A stretch of DNA of 64,000 bases from Pelomonas caseinilytica (GTDB lineage: Bacteria; Pseudomonadota; Gammaproteobacteria; Burkholderiales; Burkholderiaceae_C), in the NCBI RefSeq assembly GCF_021353235.1, contig NZ_JAJTWT010000004.1:248001-312000 (forward strand), read 5' to 3'. Position 1 is the first letter of the stretch; every line of letters begins with the position of its first letter. The translations under genes were made by a program, and so were the position numbers. The notes under the pieces are model-generated. The model searched no databases. It was not told the DNA's origin and was given only the letters and a program-made list of their open reading frames with translations. Positions 32,109 through 41,649 of the stretch are shown here, in pieces.

Positions 32109-32756
32109 TCAGGGACTCCAGTGCAGGAAATTGCGGTACAGGGCGAGGCCCAGCGCAGCACTTTTCTCGGGGTGGAATTGGGTCGCAAAAATATTATCCC
32201 GGGCCACTGCACAGGTAAAGCGCAAGCCGTAGTCGGTTTCGCCGGCGGCGTGCTCGGGGGACCCGGTCGTCGCATAGAAGCTATGGACGAAGTAGAACCA
32301 GCTGTCGTCCGGGATGCCATCCCAAACTGGATGGGCACGCGACTGGTGCACGCGGTTCCAGCCCATCTGCGGGACCTTGTAGCGGCTGCCGTCCTCCTGC
32401 AGCCGGCCCTCGAGACGGAAGCGCTGCACCCGCCCCGGGATGAGGCCGAGGCCGGGCGTGTCCTGCTCCTCGCTGTGGTCGAGCAGCATCTGCATGCCCA
32501 CGCAAACGCCCAGCAGCGGCTTGGTGGCGGCGGCCTCGAGCACGGCCTCCTTGGCGCCCGAGGCGGCGAGCTCGGCCATGCAGTCGCGCATGGCGCCCTG
32601 GCCCGGCAGCACGACGCGCTCGGCGGCGCGGATGACGTCGGGGTCGGCCGTGATGGCCACGTCGAACCCGGTCCCGGCGGCCACGTGGATGACGGCCTGC
32701 GAGACCGAACGGAGGTTGCCCATGCCGTAGTCGACCACGGCCACGGTTCGCTTCAT
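32109..32756 (-). CDS. hisH: imidazole glycerol phosphate synthase glutaminase subunit HisH
   Basis: HisH (215 aa) is the class I glutaminase that feeds ammonia to HisF. The nucleophile is in [12 protein letters not shown], and the His-Glu of the triad in [11 protein letters not shown]. The ATG at 32756 begins [18 protein letters not shown], matching the family start. It follows hisB by one base. Confidence 0.97.
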   Translation of the reverse strand: MKRTVAVVDYGMGNLRSVSQAVIHVAAGTGFDVAITADPDVIRAAERVVLPGQGAMRDCMAELAASGAKEAVLEAAATKPLLGVCVGMQMLLDHSEEQDTPGLGLIPGRVQRFRLEGRLQEDGSRYKVPQMGWNRVHQSRAHPVWDGIPDDSWFYFVHSFYATTGSPEHAAGETDYGLRFTCAVARDNIFATQFHPEKSAALGLALYRNFLHWSP

Positions 32757-32757
32757 G

Positions 32758-33345
32758 TCAGAGGCTGCCTTTGGTGGAAGGGATGACACCGGCCGAGCGC
32801 GGGTCGGGCGTCGTGGCCATGCGCAGGGCGCGGCCGAAGGCCTTGAAGATGGTCTCGGCCTGGTGGTGGGCGTTGTGGCCCTTGAGGTTGTCGACGTGCA
32901 CCGTGGCCAGCGCCAGGTTGGCGAAGCCCTGGAAGAACTCGTAGGTGAGCTGGGTGTCGAACTGGCCGATGCTGCCGGCCGTGAACTTCACGTCCATGTG
33001 CAGGCCCGGGCGGCCGGACAGGTCGATGACCACGCGCGACAGGGCCTCGTCCAGCGGCACGTAGCTGTGGCCGTAGCGCGTGAGGCCGGCCTTGTCGCCC
33101 ACGGCCTGCGCCACCGCCATGCCGAGGGTGATGCCGACGTCCTCGACGCTGTGGTGGCCGTCGATGTGCAGGTCACCCTCGCAGTGGATGTCGAGATCGA
33201 TCATGCCGTGGCGGGCGATCTGGTCGAGCATGTGGTCGAAGAAGCCGATGCCGGTGTGCAGCTTGGACTGGCCCGTGCCGTCGAGGTTGACGCGCACGGT
33301 GATGCGGGTCTCGCGGGTGTTGCGGGTGACTTCGGCGATTCTCAT
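32758..33345 (-). CDS. hisB: imidazoleglycerol-phosphate dehydratase HisB
   Basis: Monofunctional dehydratase (195 aa) for the sixth histidine step. The Mn-binding signature blocks [38 protein letters not shown] and [19 protein letters not shown] are intact. There is no histidinol-phosphate phosphatase domain, so it is the single-function form usual outside enterobacteria. Confidence 0.97.
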   Translation of the reverse strand: MRIAEVTRNTRETRITVRVNLDGTGQSKLHTGIGFFDHMLDQIARHGMIDLDIHCEGDLHIDGHHSVEDVGITLGMAVAQAVGDKAGLTRYGHSYVPLDEALSRVVIDLSGRPGLHMDVKFTAGSIGQFDTQLTYEFFQGFANLALATVHVDNLKGHNAHHQAETIFKAFGRALRMATTPDPRSAGVIPSTKGSL

Positions 33346-33353
33346 GGGGCGTC

Positions 33354-34421
33354 TCAGGCGAGGATGGCGTCGAGGGCGGCAAGCAGCGAATCGGTATCGG
33401 CCTCGGTGCCGACGCTGATGCGCAGGAAGGGCGCGATGCGCGCCGGGCGCTTGAAATGGCGCACCAGCACCTTGTGGCCGCGCAGCAGCGTCAGCAGTTC
33501 GGCGGCGTCGCGACCGGGGAAGCTCGCGAAGATGAAGTTGGCCGCCGAGGGCAGCACGACGGCGCCGCGGGCGCGCAGGGCCTCGCTCATGCGCTCGCGC
33601 GTGGCGACGACGCGCTCGAGCGTGCGCGCCAGCCAGGCCGTGTCGTCCAGGGCCGCCACGCTGCCAGCGATGGCCAGGCGGTCCAGCGGGTAGGAGTTGA
33701 AGCTGTCCTTCACCCGGGTCAAGGCCTCGATGAGCGGCGCCTGCCCGATGGCATAGCCGACGCGCAGCCCGGCCAGGGCGTGGGACTTGGACAGGGTGCG
33801 CACCACCAGCAGCTGCTCATGCTGCGCGACCAGGGGAATCGCGCTTTCGGCGCCGTACTCGGCATAGGCCTCGTCCACGACGACGACCGAGCCGGTGTTG
33901 GCCCGCAGCAGCCTTTCGACCTCGGCGCGCGGCATGGCCATGCCGGTCGGCGCGTTCGGGTTGGGAAAGATGATGCCGCCGTTGGGGCTGGCGGCCAGCA
34001 GGTCGTCGACGCGCAGGCTGAAGTCCTCGGCCAGCGCCACTTCGCGCGCCGCGATGCCGTAGAGCCTGGCGTAGACCGGATAGAAGCTGTAGCTGACGTC
34101 GGGGTAGAGCAGCGGCGATTCATGGCGCAGCAGCGCGTGGAAGGCGTGCGCCAGCACTTCGTCCGAGCCGTTGCCGACGAAGACCTGCTCGACCGGCACG
34201 CCGTGGTGGCGCGCAATCGCCTCCTTCAGCGCCCGGGCTTCAGGATCTGGATAGAGCCGCAGCGATTCCCCCACCGCTGCGGCGATCGCCTGCTGGGCTG
34301 ATTCGCTCGGCGGATAAGGGCATTCGTTGGTATTGAGCTTGACCAGCCCCTCGATGCGGGGCTGCTCGCCGGGGACGTAGGGTGTGAGGCCGTGGACGAC
34401 CTCGCTCCAGAAGCGGCTCAT
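33354..34421 (-). CDS. hisC: histidinol-phosphate aminotransferase HisC
   Basis: HisC (355 aa) is a PLP aminotransferase. [14 protein letters not shown] is the substrate-binding N-terminus, and the PLP lysine is in [14 protein letters not shown]. The ATG at 34421 begins [15 protein letters not shown], typical of the family. It overlaps the PIN toxin gene upstream by 4 bp and lies 8 bp before hisB. Confidence 0.96.
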   Translation of the reverse strand: MSRFWSEVVHGLTPYVPGEQPRIEGLVKLNTNECPYPPSESAQQAIAAAVGESLRLYPDPEARALKEAIARHHGVPVEQVFVGNGSDEVLAHAFHALLRHESPLLYPDVSYSFYPVYARLYGIAAREVALAEDFSLRVDDLLAASPNGGIIFPNPNAPTGMAMPRAEVERLLRANTGSVVVVDEAYAEYGAESAIPLVAQHEQLLVVRTLSKSHALAGLRVGYAIGQAPLIEALTRVKDSFNSYPLDRLAIAGSVAALDDTAWLARTLERVVATRERMSEALRARGAVVLPSAANFIFASFPGRDAAELLTLLRGHKVLVRHFKRPARIAPFLRISVGTEADTDSLLAALDAILA

Positions 34422-34876
34422 GGGGTTTCGGGGGGCAGGTCGTCGAGCAGCTCGGGGCCGAGGACGAAGGGGTTGACGATGCGCAGCTTGTCGATGCGCT
34501 GGTCGTGCGGCAGGTCTTCGGTGAGGAACAGCGTGCAGCCCATTTGCTGGGCAGCGGCCACCATCAGGGCGTCCCTGTAGCTCAGGCCGTAGCGGCTCTC
34601 GACCGCCCAGGCCGATTCGACGGTGGGATGGTCGATCTGCCAGGGCTGCCACACCTGGTATCGACGTACCTCGGCGCGCGCGTCGCCGGCCGAGATGGCA
34701 CTGGAGAACTTGCGCCGCGCATTGGCGTAGAACTCGTTGAGGACCTGGGTACTCAGCCGCCCGCAGCGACGCTGCCAGCAGACCGCCAGCCACTGCCTTG
34801 CACCGTCCCGCTTGGCCGGCAGCTTGTCGTCCACAGCGTAAAGCAGGACATTGGTGTCGACGAAGACGGCACTCAC
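34418..34876 (-). CDS. PIN-domain ribonuclease toxin (VapC-like)
   Basis: A 152-aa VapC-type PIN toxin. [14 protein letters not shown] holds the first catalytic Asp, the EFYANARRK region a second acid, and [12 protein letters not shown] with LTEDLPHDQ the remaining acids. It overlaps its antitoxin by 4 bp and hisC by 4 bp, so the toxin-antitoxin pair is inserted within the his operon between hisD and hisC. Confidence 0.88.
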   Translation of the reverse strand: MSAVFVDTNVLLYAVDDKLPAKRDGARQWLAVCWQRRCGRLSTQVLNEFYANARRKFSSAISAGDARAEVRRYQVWQPWQIDHPTVESAWAVESRYGLSYRDALMVAAAQQMGCTLFLTEDLPHDQRIDKLRIVNPFVLGPELLDDLPPETP

Positions 34877-35127
34877 GGCTGATCCGCGCGACCGCGGAGG
34901 TAGGCGCGGTCATTGGCTTGTTCGCGCGTCAGGTAGGGCCCGGTGGACTTGCCCCAGCTGCGCCACTCCAGGGCCTCGCGCATGGCGCGCTCGTAAGCGT
35001 CGTCGTGCCGCATCTTGTCGGCGAGCATCTCGCCCACCAGCCGAGACACGCTGGTGTTGCGCTTGGCGGCTTCGATGCGCACCCAGTCGGCGACGGCGTC
35101 GTCCATGGAGACGGTGACGTTCTTCAT
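34873..35127 (-). CDS. ribbon-helix-helix (CopG-like) antitoxin
   Basis: An 84-aa antitoxin. [34 protein letters not shown] is a classical ribbon-helix-helix DNA-binding fold, followed by an acidic-basic C-terminal helix that should cap the toxin. ATG at 35127 is chosen because the RHH strand begins there. A 35-bp inverted repeat 11 bp upstream is the probable operator. Confidence 0.88.
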   Translation of the reverse strand: MKNVTVSMDDAVADWVRIEAAKRNTSVSRLVGEMLADKMRHDDAYERAMREALEWRSWGKSTGPYLTREQANDRAYLRGRADQP

Positions 35128-35137
35128 GGCCCGTAGA

Positions 35138-35172
35138 TTACACGAAGTTCGTGTTGCACGAACTTCGTGTAA
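35138..35172. promoter_or_regulatory. nested inverted repeat, probable RHH antitoxin operator
   Basis: Two 16-bp arms (beginning TTACACGAAG) around a TTG centre form a perfect 35-bp inverted repeat, and each arm is itself a near palindrome of CACGAA/TTCGTG. This gives four half-sites, suiting cooperative binding by two RHH dimers. It starts 11 bp before the antitoxin ATG. Confidence 0.75.
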
Positions 35173-35186
35173 TTCCAAGACGAGTT

Positions 35187-35807
35187 TCAGGCCTTGCGGC
35201 GGCGCATCCAGGCCAGGCCGCAAAGGCCAAGGCCGAGCAGGGCCGGCGTGGAGGGTTCGGGCACCTGGGCAACCAGGGACACATCGTCCAGGTTAGCACC
35301 CAGTGAATCGCTCGTGCCCAGCGACGCGAAGCGCAGGGAGTTGACGCCGGATTGAGCCGTCACGGTGAAGTGGTACTCGGTCCAGAGGTTGGCGTTGCCA
35401 CCCGCGGCAGCAATGGTTCCGGCCAGCGACTGGCCATTCCACAGCACACCCATGCCCGTGGTGGCGGCGGGCAGACCGACGCGCGGCGAATACCAGAAGC
35501 TGAGGTCGTAAGCGGCACCGCCGACGAGGTTGCCGAACACCTGCTCGATGGTGGTGTTGCCGTTGGTGTCCAGTTCGATGAAGTTTCGACCGCCATGGGC
35601 CGTGCCGATAACGTTGTCACGCACTTCGAAGCCAGTACCGGGGCCGCCGACGACCTGCCAGCCCTGGACGCTGGCGACGTTCATCCACACGCCGTTGGGA
35701 ACGGCGTTGGCCTCGAAGCTGCCGTTCACGACGAGATTGACGGGCGCCGCGTGAGCGGATGCGGCCAGGGCCAGGGGAGCCAGGGCGGCGAGAAGACGAT
35801 TGCGCAT
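35187..35807 (-). CDS. PEP-CTERM-anchored extracellular protein
   Basis: A 206-aa exported protein. The signal peptide ends at about SAHA/AP. The first domain (VNLVVNGSFEANAVP, GWQVVGGPG, NTTIEQVFGNL) resembles DUF642/carbohydrate-binding jelly-roll proteins. The C-terminus is a textbook PEP-CTERM sorting signal: VPEPSTPALLGLGLCGLAW plus MRRRKA. An exosortase elsewhere should process it; none is in the window. It lies between hisD and the toxin-antitoxin pair. Confidence 0.88.
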   Translation of the reverse strand: MRNRLLAALAPLALAASAHAAPVNLVVNGSFEANAVPNGVWMNVASVQGWQVVGGPGTGFEVRDNVIGTAHGGRNFIELDTNGNTTIEQVFGNLVGGAAYDLSFWYSPRVGLPAATTGMGVLWNGQSLAGTIAAAGGNANLWTEYHFTVTAQSGVNSLRFASLGTSDSLGANLDDVSLVAQVPEPSTPALLGLGLCGLAWMRRRKA

Positions 35808-35957
35808 GGATAAATGCTCTGCAGATTAGGGATGGCGAATTGTTGTCGCCGGCTGTAGGCATCTCCTGTGCGGAGTTCACGGATGGGCGGGCACCCCCCG
35901 CAACTGCGCGGGCCGATGGCGGGCCTCAGTCAGGGGGGGGCGGGGCGAAGCGCTGCT

Positions 35958-37274
35958 TCAGGCCCGGTCCGACAGACGCAGTTCGGCGGCCCGTGCATGG
36001 GCTTGCAGGCCCTCGCCGTGGGCCAGTGTCGAGGCGATGCCGCCCAGCACCTGCGCACCCGCTGCGCTGACCGCGATGAGGCTGCTGCGCTTCTGGAAGT
36101 CATAGACGCCCAGCGGCGAGGAGAAGCGCGCCGTGCCGGCAGTGGGCAGCACGTGGTTGGGGCCGGCGCAGTAGTCGCCCAGGCTTTCGCTCGTGAAGGC
36201 GCCCATGAAGATGGCGCCGGCATGGCGCAGCAGCGGCTCCCAGCGCTGCGGCTCGGCGGCGCTGATCTCCAGGTGCTCGGGCGCGATGCTGTTGCTGATC
36301 TCGCAGGCCTCCTCCATCGAGCGGGTGTGGATGAGGGCGCCGCGGCCTTCGAGCGAGGCGCGGACGATGGCCTCGCGCGGCAGGCTGGGCAGCAGCCTTT
36401 CCATGCTGGCCTGCACGGCGTCCAGGTAGGCGGCATCCGGGCACAGCAGGATGCTCTGGGCGAGCTGGTCGTGCTCGGCCTGGCTGAAGAGGTCCATGGC
36501 CACCCAGTCGGGCGGCGTCGTGCCGTCGGCGATGACGAGGATCTCGCTGGGCCCGGCGATCATGTCGATGCCCACCTGGCCGAAGACGTGCTTCTTGGCC
36601 GAGGCCACGTAGGCGTTGCCCGGGCCGGTGATCTTGTCCACGCGCGGCACGGTGGCCGTGCCGTAGGCCAGGGCCGCCACGGCCTGGGCGCCGCCGATGG
36701 CGAAGACGCGGTGCACGCCGGCCACGGCCGCCGCGGCCAGCACCAGCGGGTTGCGCACGCCGTCGGGCGTGGGCACGACCATGATGATTTCCTTCACCCC
36801 GGCCACCTGGGCGGGGATGGCGTTCATCAGCACGCTGCTGGGGTAGGCGGCCGTGCCGCCGGGCACGTAGAGGCCGACGCGGTCCAGCGGCGTGACCTTC
36901 TGGCCCAGCAGGTTGCCGTCCTCGTCGCGATAGCTCCAGGACAGGCCGCAGGCCTGCAGCTGGCGCTCGTGGTAGGCGCGCACGCGCCGGGCCGCGGCCT
37001 CCAGGGCCTCGCGCTGTGCGGGCAGGATGGCGGCCAGCGCCGCCTGCAGCTCGGTCTGGCCGATCTCGAGAGCCGCCATGCCGTCGACGCGCATGCGGTC
37101 GAAGCGGGCGGTGTACTCGAGCACGGCCGCGTCGCCGCGCCGTTGCACGTCGGCGAGGATCTCGGCGACCCGGCCCTCGATGGCCGAATCCGTCTCGGCC
37201 GACCAGTGGCGCAGCCGCGCGAACTCGGCATCGAAATCGGCGGCGGCGGTGGAAAGGCGGCGGACGAGTGTCAT
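35958..37274 (-). CDS. hisD: histidinol dehydrogenase HisD
   Basis: HisD (438 aa) oxidises histidinol to histidine in two NAD-dependent steps. [22 protein letters not shown] is the NAD/substrate region, [30 protein letters not shown] carries the conserved Gly/Lys segment, and the zinc ligand region is AEHDQLAQ. The start overlaps the hisG stop by 4 bp. Confidence 0.97.
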   Translation of the reverse strand: MTLVRRLSTAAADFDAEFARLRHWSAETDSAIEGRVAEILADVQRRGDAAVLEYTARFDRMRVDGMAALEIGQTELQAALAAILPAQREALEAAARRVRAYHERQLQACGLSWSYRDEDGNLLGQKVTPLDRVGLYVPGGTAAYPSSVLMNAIPAQVAGVKEIIMVVPTPDGVRNPLVLAAAAVAGVHRVFAIGGAQAVAALAYGTATVPRVDKITGPGNAYVASAKKHVFGQVGIDMIAGPSEILVIADGTTPPDWVAMDLFSQAEHDQLAQSILLCPDAAYLDAVQASMERLLPSLPREAIVRASLEGRGALIHTRSMEEACEISNSIAPEHLEISAAEPQRWEPLLRHAGAIFMGAFTSESLGDYCAGPNHVLPTAGTARFSSPLGVYDFQKRSSLIAVSAAGAQVLGGIASTLAHGEGLQAHARAAELRLSDRA

Positions 37275-37945
37275 GCGGAGGTGGCCGGGCGCGCAGCCGC
37301 GGCGAAGGCGTCGATGAGGGGGCGCAGGGCCGCGCGCTTGAGCTTGAGCGCGGCCTGGTTGACGACGAGGCGGGAGGAGATGTCCATGATCCGCTCCACC
37401 TCGACCAGCTTGTTGGCGCGCAGCGTGCCGCCGGTGGACACCAGGTCGACGATGGCCTCGGCCAGGCCCGTCAGCGGGGCCAGTTCCATGGAGCCGTAGA
37501 GCTTGATGAGGTCCACGTGCACGCCCTTGTCGGCAAAGTGCTGGCGGGCGATCTCGGTGTACTTGGTGGCCACGCGGATGCGCGAGCCCTGCTTGACCGC
37601 GGTGGCGTAGTCGAAGTCGGCGCGCGTCGCAACGCTCATGCGGCAGCGGGCGATGCCCAGGTCCAGCGGCTGGTAGAGGCCGTGGGAGCCGCCCTGGGCC
37701 AGGGCCTGCTCATGCAGCACGTCGCGGCCGGCCACGCCGAGGTCGGCGCCGCCGTACTGCACGTAGGTGGGCACGTCGCTGGCGCGCACCAGCACCACGC
37801 GCACGCCGTCACGGTTGGTGGGCAGGATGAGCTTGCGCGAGGTCTCGGGGTCTTCCAGCACCTCGATGCCGGCGGCGCGCAGCAGCGGCAGGGTCTCCTC
37901 GAAGATGCGGCCCTTGGAGAGGGCGAGGGTCAGGCCGGCGCTCAT
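37271..37945 (-). CDS. hisG: ATP phosphoribosyltransferase HisG, short form
   Basis: HisG (224 aa) catalyses the first step of histidine synthesis. [18 protein letters not shown] at the start and [18 protein letters not shown] are the substrate-binding blocks. It lacks the C-terminal allosteric domain, so it is the HisG-S form, which by family knowledge needs the regulatory partner HisZ from elsewhere. ATG at 37945 overlaps the bolA stop (ATGA); a start 12 bp earlier is possible. Confidence 0.95.
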   Translation of the reverse strand: MSAGLTLALSKGRIFEETLPLLRAAGIEVLEDPETSRKLILPTNRDGVRVVLVRASDVPTYVQYGGADLGVAGRDVLHEQALAQGGSHGLYQPLDLGIARCRMSVATRADFDYATAVKQGSRIRVATKYTEIARQHFADKGVHVDLIKLYGSMELAPLTGLAEAIVDLVSTGGTLRANKLVEVERIMDISSRLVVNQAALKLKRAALRPLIDAFAAAARPATSA

Positions 37946-38184
37946 TGGGCGCTCCACTCATCGGGGGTCAGCGTCTTCATCGACAACGCGTGGATCTCCT
38001 CGCGCATGCGCTCGCCCAGGGCGGCGTAGACGCGCTGGTGGCGCTTGATGCGCGACAGCCCCGCGAACTCGGCCGACACGATGGTGGCGAAGAAATGGCG
38101 GCCGTCGCCCTCGACTTCCAGGTGCGCGCAGGGCAGGCCTGCGGCGATGAAATCGCGTACTTCGAGCGGGGTCGGGTCGGCCAT
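37942..38184 (-). CDS. BolA/IbaG family protein
   Basis: An 80-aa BolA-fold protein. [37 protein letters not shown] carries the conserved central helix-turn and RIKRHQ-VY motif, and [13 protein letters not shown] is the family end, closest to the IbaG-like branch. Such proteins bind [2Fe-2S] with monothiol glutaredoxins. It precedes hisG with a 4-bp overlap. A hairpin includes its start codon. A GTG at 38187 is an alternative start. Confidence 0.9.
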   Translation of the reverse strand: MADPTPLEVRDFIAAGLPCAHLEVEGDGRHFFATIVSAEFAGLSRIKRHQRVYAALGERMREEIHALSMKTLTPDEWSAQ

Positions 38185-38211
38185 CACGGGTCCTCGGTGG
38201 AAACCCGTGAT
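38183..38211. promoter_or_regulatory. hairpin overlapping the bolA start
   Basis: ATCACGGGT and ACCCGTGAT form a perfect 9-bp stem with an 11-bp loop. On the - strand the right arm runs into the bolA ATG and the loop holds the GAGG ribosome site, so folding could limit bolA translation or act as a terminator for the ABC transporter genes upstream. A second small palindrome, CTAGGG-AGA-CCCTAG, lies at 38213-38227. Confidence 0.45.
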
Positions 38212-38223
38212 TCTAGGGAGACC

Positions 38224-38979
38224 CTAGGACCTGATCTTGTAGCCCTTCTTCAGCAGGGACAAAGCCAGCCCCGCCGTGACGACGAAGCTGCTCGCGACGA
38301 CGGCCAGGCTCAGCCACGGCGACACGTCACTGACGCCGAAGAAGCCGCGGCGGAAGCCGTCGATCATGTAGAAGAAGGGATTGAGGTGGCTCACGGCCTG
38401 CCAGAAGCCCGGCAGCGAGTGCACCGAGTAGAAGACGCCCGAGAGAAACGTCATCGGCATGATGATGAAGTTCTGGAAGGCGGCGAGCTGGTCGAACTTC
38501 TCGGCCCAGAGGCCCGCGATGAGGCCCAGCGTGCCCATCAGCCCGGCGCCCAGCACCGTGAAGGCCAGCACCCAGAGCAGGTTGTCCAGGCCCGGCGGAG
38601 CGAACCACGCCGTCACCAGCAACACGCCCAGGCCCACCGCCAGTCCGCGCACCACGGCCGCGCCCACGTAGGCCACGAACCAGGCCAGCGGCGACAGCGG
38701 CGTCAGCAGCAGGAAGACGAGGTTGCCGGTGATCTTGCTCTGGATCAGGCTGGACGAGCTGTTGGCGAAGGCGTTCTGCAGCACGCTCATCATCACGAGG
38801 CCCGGGATGAGGAACTGCGTGTAGCCCACCGTGTCGTAGACCTTGACGTGGTTCTCCAGCGTGTGGCCGAAGACCAGCAGGTACATGCAGGCCGTGAGCA
38901 CCGGCGCCGCGACGGTCTGGAAGCTGACCTTCCAGAAGCGCAGCACCTCCTTGTAGAAGAGGGTGGAGGCGCCGTTCAC
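38224..38979 (-). CDS. ABC-2 type transporter permease
   Basis: A 251-aa inner-membrane permease with six hydrophobic segments (for example TVAAPVLTACMYLLVFG and FIIMPMTFLSGVFYSVHSLPG). The late FLSGVFY-PGFWQAVSHLNPFFYMIDGFR block is typical of the YadH/NodJ group. The GTG at 38979 overlaps the ATPase stop (GTGA). With the next gene it forms a YadG/YadH-like exporter, commonly found upstream of bolA and the his genes in Betaproteobacteria. Confidence 0.92.
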   Translation of the reverse strand: MNGASTLFYKEVLRFWKVSFQTVAAPVLTACMYLLVFGHTLENHVKVYDTVGYTQFLIPGLVMMSVLQNAFANSSSSLIQSKITGNLVFLLLTPLSPLAWFVAYVGAAVVRGLAVGLGVLLVTAWFAPPGLDNLLWVLAFTVLGAGLMGTLGLIAGLWAEKFDQLAAFQNFIIMPMTFLSGVFYSVHSLPGFWQAVSHLNPFFYMIDGFRRGFFGVSDVSPWLSLAVVASSFVVTAGLALSLLKKGYKIRS

Positions 38980-39896
38980 TGGTGGGCTCCCTGCATGATC
39001 TCGATGAACACGTCCTCGAGGTCGGCGCGGCCGATCTCCAGGTCCTCGACGGGGCAGCCGACCTTGCGCAACTCGGCCAGGGTGGACTCCACCTCGGCGG
39101 CGTCGTGGGCCGTCACCTGCACGATGCGGCCGGTCACGCGGGCGCGGGCCGCGATCTCGGCCGGCAGCGTGGCGTCGGTCTTGAAGCGCAGCATGGTGTG
39201 GGCCGTGCCGGCCAGCAGCTGGGAGGTGCGGTCCAGGGCCACGAGACGACCGGCCTTGAGCATGCCGATGCGCTGGCACAGGGCCTCGGCCTCTTCGAGG
39301 TAGTGGGTGGTCAACAGCACCGTGTGGCCTTCGCGGTTGAGCCGGGCGATGAACTGCCACAGCGTCTGGCGCAGCTCCACGTCGACGCCGGCGGTGGGCT
39401 CGTCCAGCACGATGACGGGCGGGCGGTGCACCAGGGCCTGGGCCACCAGCACCCGGCGCTTCATGCCGCCGGAGAGCTGGCGCATGTTGGCATTGGCCTT
39501 GTCCGTGAGGCCGAGGTTGTGCAGCAGCTCGTCGATCCAGTCGTCGTTGTGCGCCACGCCGAAATAGCCGCTCTGGATGCGCAACGACTCGCGCACACTG
39601 AAGAAGGGGTCGAACACCAGTTCCTGCGGCACCACGCCCAGGGCCTTGCGGGCTGCCGCGTAGTCATCCACCACGTCGTGGCCCATGACGCGCACCCGGC
39701 CTTCGGTGGCGCGGGCCAGGCCGGCCAGCACGCTGATCAGCGTCGTCTTGCCGGCGCCGTTGGGGCCCAGCAGACCGAAGAACTCGCCGCAGGGGATGTC
39801 GAAGCTGACGCCGTCCAGCGCCCTGACCTGCCCTCCCCGGTATGTTTTCCTGACGTTCTCGAAGGAGATGGCGGGCGGGGAGGCGGCATGGGGCAT
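38976..39896 (-). CDS. ABC transporter ATP-binding protein (YadG-like)
   Basis: ABC ATPase (306 aa). Walker A is GPNGAGKTT, the signature LSGGMKRRVLVAQAL, and Walker B VIVLDEPTAGVD; a 70-residue C-terminal extension follows. It pairs with the ABC-2 permease encoded immediately downstream. Substrate is not evident. The 143-bp gap to divergent tetR includes a GC-rich CCCCCGCGGGGG hairpin. Confidence 0.94.
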   Translation of the reverse strand: MPHAASPPAISFENVRKTYRGGQVRALDGVSFDIPCGEFFGLLGPNGAGKTTLISVLAGLARATEGRVRVMGHDVVDDYAAARKALGVVPQELVFDPFFSVRESLRIQSGYFGVAHNDDWIDELLHNLGLTDKANANMRQLSGGMKRRVLVAQALVHRPPVIVLDEPTAGVDVELRQTLWQFIARLNREGHTVLLTTHYLEEAEALCQRIGMLKAGRLVALDRTSQLLAGTAHTMLRFKTDATLPAEIAARARVTGRIVQVTAHDAAEVESTLAELRKVGCPVEDLEIGRADLEDVFIEIMQGAHQ

Positions 39897-40039
39897 GGAG
39901 CGCGATTCTAAAAGTGGGCCCTCTGCGGCCGCTGATCGCTGACAGAATGACCCGATGAACTGTCTGCCCCCACGCTCACTGCGTTCGCTGCCCCCCGCGG
40001 GGGCGCGTCAGTCGCTCCGGGCGGCCGCGCGCTCCTGAC

Positions 40040-40717
40040 ATGCCCACGCCCAAACGCCCCCGCCGCACCGCCGAGCGCATCCTGGAGGTGACGCTGGATC
40101 TCTTCAACGCCTTCGGCGAGCCCAACGTGTCGACGACGCTGATCTCGGCCGAGCTCAAGATCAGTCCGGGCAATCTCTACTACCACTACCCCGCCAAGGA
40201 CGAGCTGGTCAACGCCCTCTTCGGCCGCTACGAGGCCGAGCTCAACGCGTTGCTGGCCGCCGCCGACAACGTGCGCAACGTGGAGGACGCCTGGCTCTTC
40301 TTCCACATGCTCTTCGAGCTGATCTGGAAATACCGCTTCCTCTACCGCGACCTGAACGACCTGCTCTTCAAGAACCGCCGCCTGGAGACCCACTTCCAGA
40401 GCCTGCTGGCGGCCAAGGAGCAGGCGATGCGGCATGTGCTGTCGGGGCTGCACCTGGGCGGCGCCCTGAAGATGGAGCTGCGCGACGCCGCCCCGACGGC
40501 CAACGCCATGGTGGTGGTCGTCAGCTACTGGCTGAGCTACGAATACGTGCGCGACCCGCGGCACGCCCTGGAGCCCGACCGCGCCGGGGCCGCCCTGATG
40601 CGCGGGGCCTTCCATGCGCTGAGCCTGCTGCTACCCTACCTCGAGCCCGCGTCGCGCGACCATCTCTTCAAGCTCGCGGGCCAATACCAAGCCCAAGCCC
40701 AAGCACAACAACCCTGA
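40040..40717 (+). CDS. TetR/AcrR family transcription regulator
   Basis: A 225-aa TetR-family regulator. The helix-turn-helix is RILEVTLDLFNAFGEPNVSTTLISAELKISPGNLYYHYPAKDELVNAL (about residues 12-60). The C-terminal ligand domain is Leu/Phe-rich; WLFFHMLFELIWKYRFLYRDLNDLL is typical of a large subgroup in Betaproteobacteria. The last residues, QYQAQAQAQQP, come from a short DNA repeat. It is divergent from the ABC transporter and followed by a TPR gene 14 bp later. Confidence 0.92.
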   Translation: MPTPKRPRRTAERILEVTLDLFNAFGEPNVSTTLISAELKISPGNLYYHYPAKDELVNALFGRYEAELNALLAAADNVRNVEDAWLFFHMLFELIWKYRFLYRDLNDLLFKNRRLETHFQSLLAAKEQAMRHVLSGLHLGGALKMELRDAAPTANAMVVVVSYWLSYEYVRDPRHALEPDRAGAALMRGAFHALSLLLPYLEPASRDHLFKLAGQYQAQAQAQQP

Positions 40718-40731
40718 AGGAGACGACAGCG

Positions 40732-41505
40732 ATGGCCAAGTGGACCGCCTTTCCCTACGACAACAGCGCCTTTGTCTACACGTCGGCCACGCTGAAGAAG
40801 CATTGGGCGCGGCTGCATGCCGGCGACGCCGAACCGCTGCCCAAGGACGCCGACGTGCTGCAGGCCTGGATCCATTTCCATGCCGGCGACTTCCAGGCCG
40901 CCTACGACGCCGGCCTGGCCGCGGGCGGCGCCGGCATCACCGTCGCGAACAAGGCCCAGGGCATCTACGCCAACTACCTCGAGAAGAAGGAGAAGGTGAA
41001 GCTGGAGATGTTCCTGGAGATCGCCGAGCGGGCCGAAGCCCAGCAGGCCGAGGAGCCCAAGAACCCCAACGCCTGGTACTGGCAGGCCTACGCCCTGGGC
41101 CGCTACGGCCAGGGCATCAGCGTGGCCAAGGCGCTGGCCCAGGGCCTGGGCAGCAAGGTGAAGACGGCGCTGGAGACCACCATCAAGCTCGCGCCCAAGC
41201 ATGCCGACGCCCACATCGCCCTGGGCGCCTTCCATGCCGAGGTCATCGACAAGGTCGGCAAGCTGCTCGGCAAGACCCAGGGCGCCGACGCTGCCACCGG
41301 CCTGAAGATGTTCGAGCAGGCCTTGAAGCTCAACCCCGGCAGCGCCATCGCCATGATCGAGCGGGCCAACGGCCTCGTCATGCTCGAAGGCGACAAGCGC
41401 ATGAAGGAAGCCGAGAAGCTCTATGCCGATGCCGCCGCCTGCGAGGCCATGGACGCGATGGAGCTGCTCGACATCGAGCTGGCGCGGGAAGAGCTGGAGG
41501 ACTGA
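40732..41505 (+). CDS. tetratricopeptide-repeat protein
   Basis: A 257-aa soluble protein with TPR-like helices: DVLQAWIHFHAGDFQAAYDAGL, NPNAWYWQAYALGRYGQGISVAKAL and a final pair around PGSAIAMIERANGLVMLEGDKRMKEAEKLYADAAA. It has no signal peptide. AAGGAG precedes the ATG and it follows the TetR gene by 14 bp, so the two are likely one unit. A specific partner is not known. Confidence 0.82.
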   Translation: MAKWTAFPYDNSAFVYTSATLKKHWARLHAGDAEPLPKDADVLQAWIHFHAGDFQAAYDAGLAAGGAGITVANKAQGIYANYLEKKEKVKLEMFLEIAERAEAQQAEEPKNPNAWYWQAYALGRYGQGISVAKALAQGLGSKVKTALETTIKLAPKHADAHIALGAFHAEVIDKVGKLLGKTQGADAATGLKMFEQALKLNPGSAIAMIERANGLVMLEGDKRMKEAEKLYADAAACEAMDAMELLDIELAREELED

Positions 41506-41649
41506 AGCGGGAAGCCGTGGAAACCCCGAGGCGCCGGGCCGTTCGTGACGCATGTCACGGCCGCAGCACCCGTGCCTCCGGGGGTGCAAGTCCGCGCGCC
41601 GAGTCGTAAGCTTCGCTCCCATCACCCACCCCTCCGACGAGACCGCGCC

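Noticed and set aside
39960-40030. GC-rich hairpin between ABC ATPase and tetR as a mobile element
   Set aside because: It resembles common short intergenic GC hairpins but only one clear copy is in the window, so no repeat family can be claimed here.
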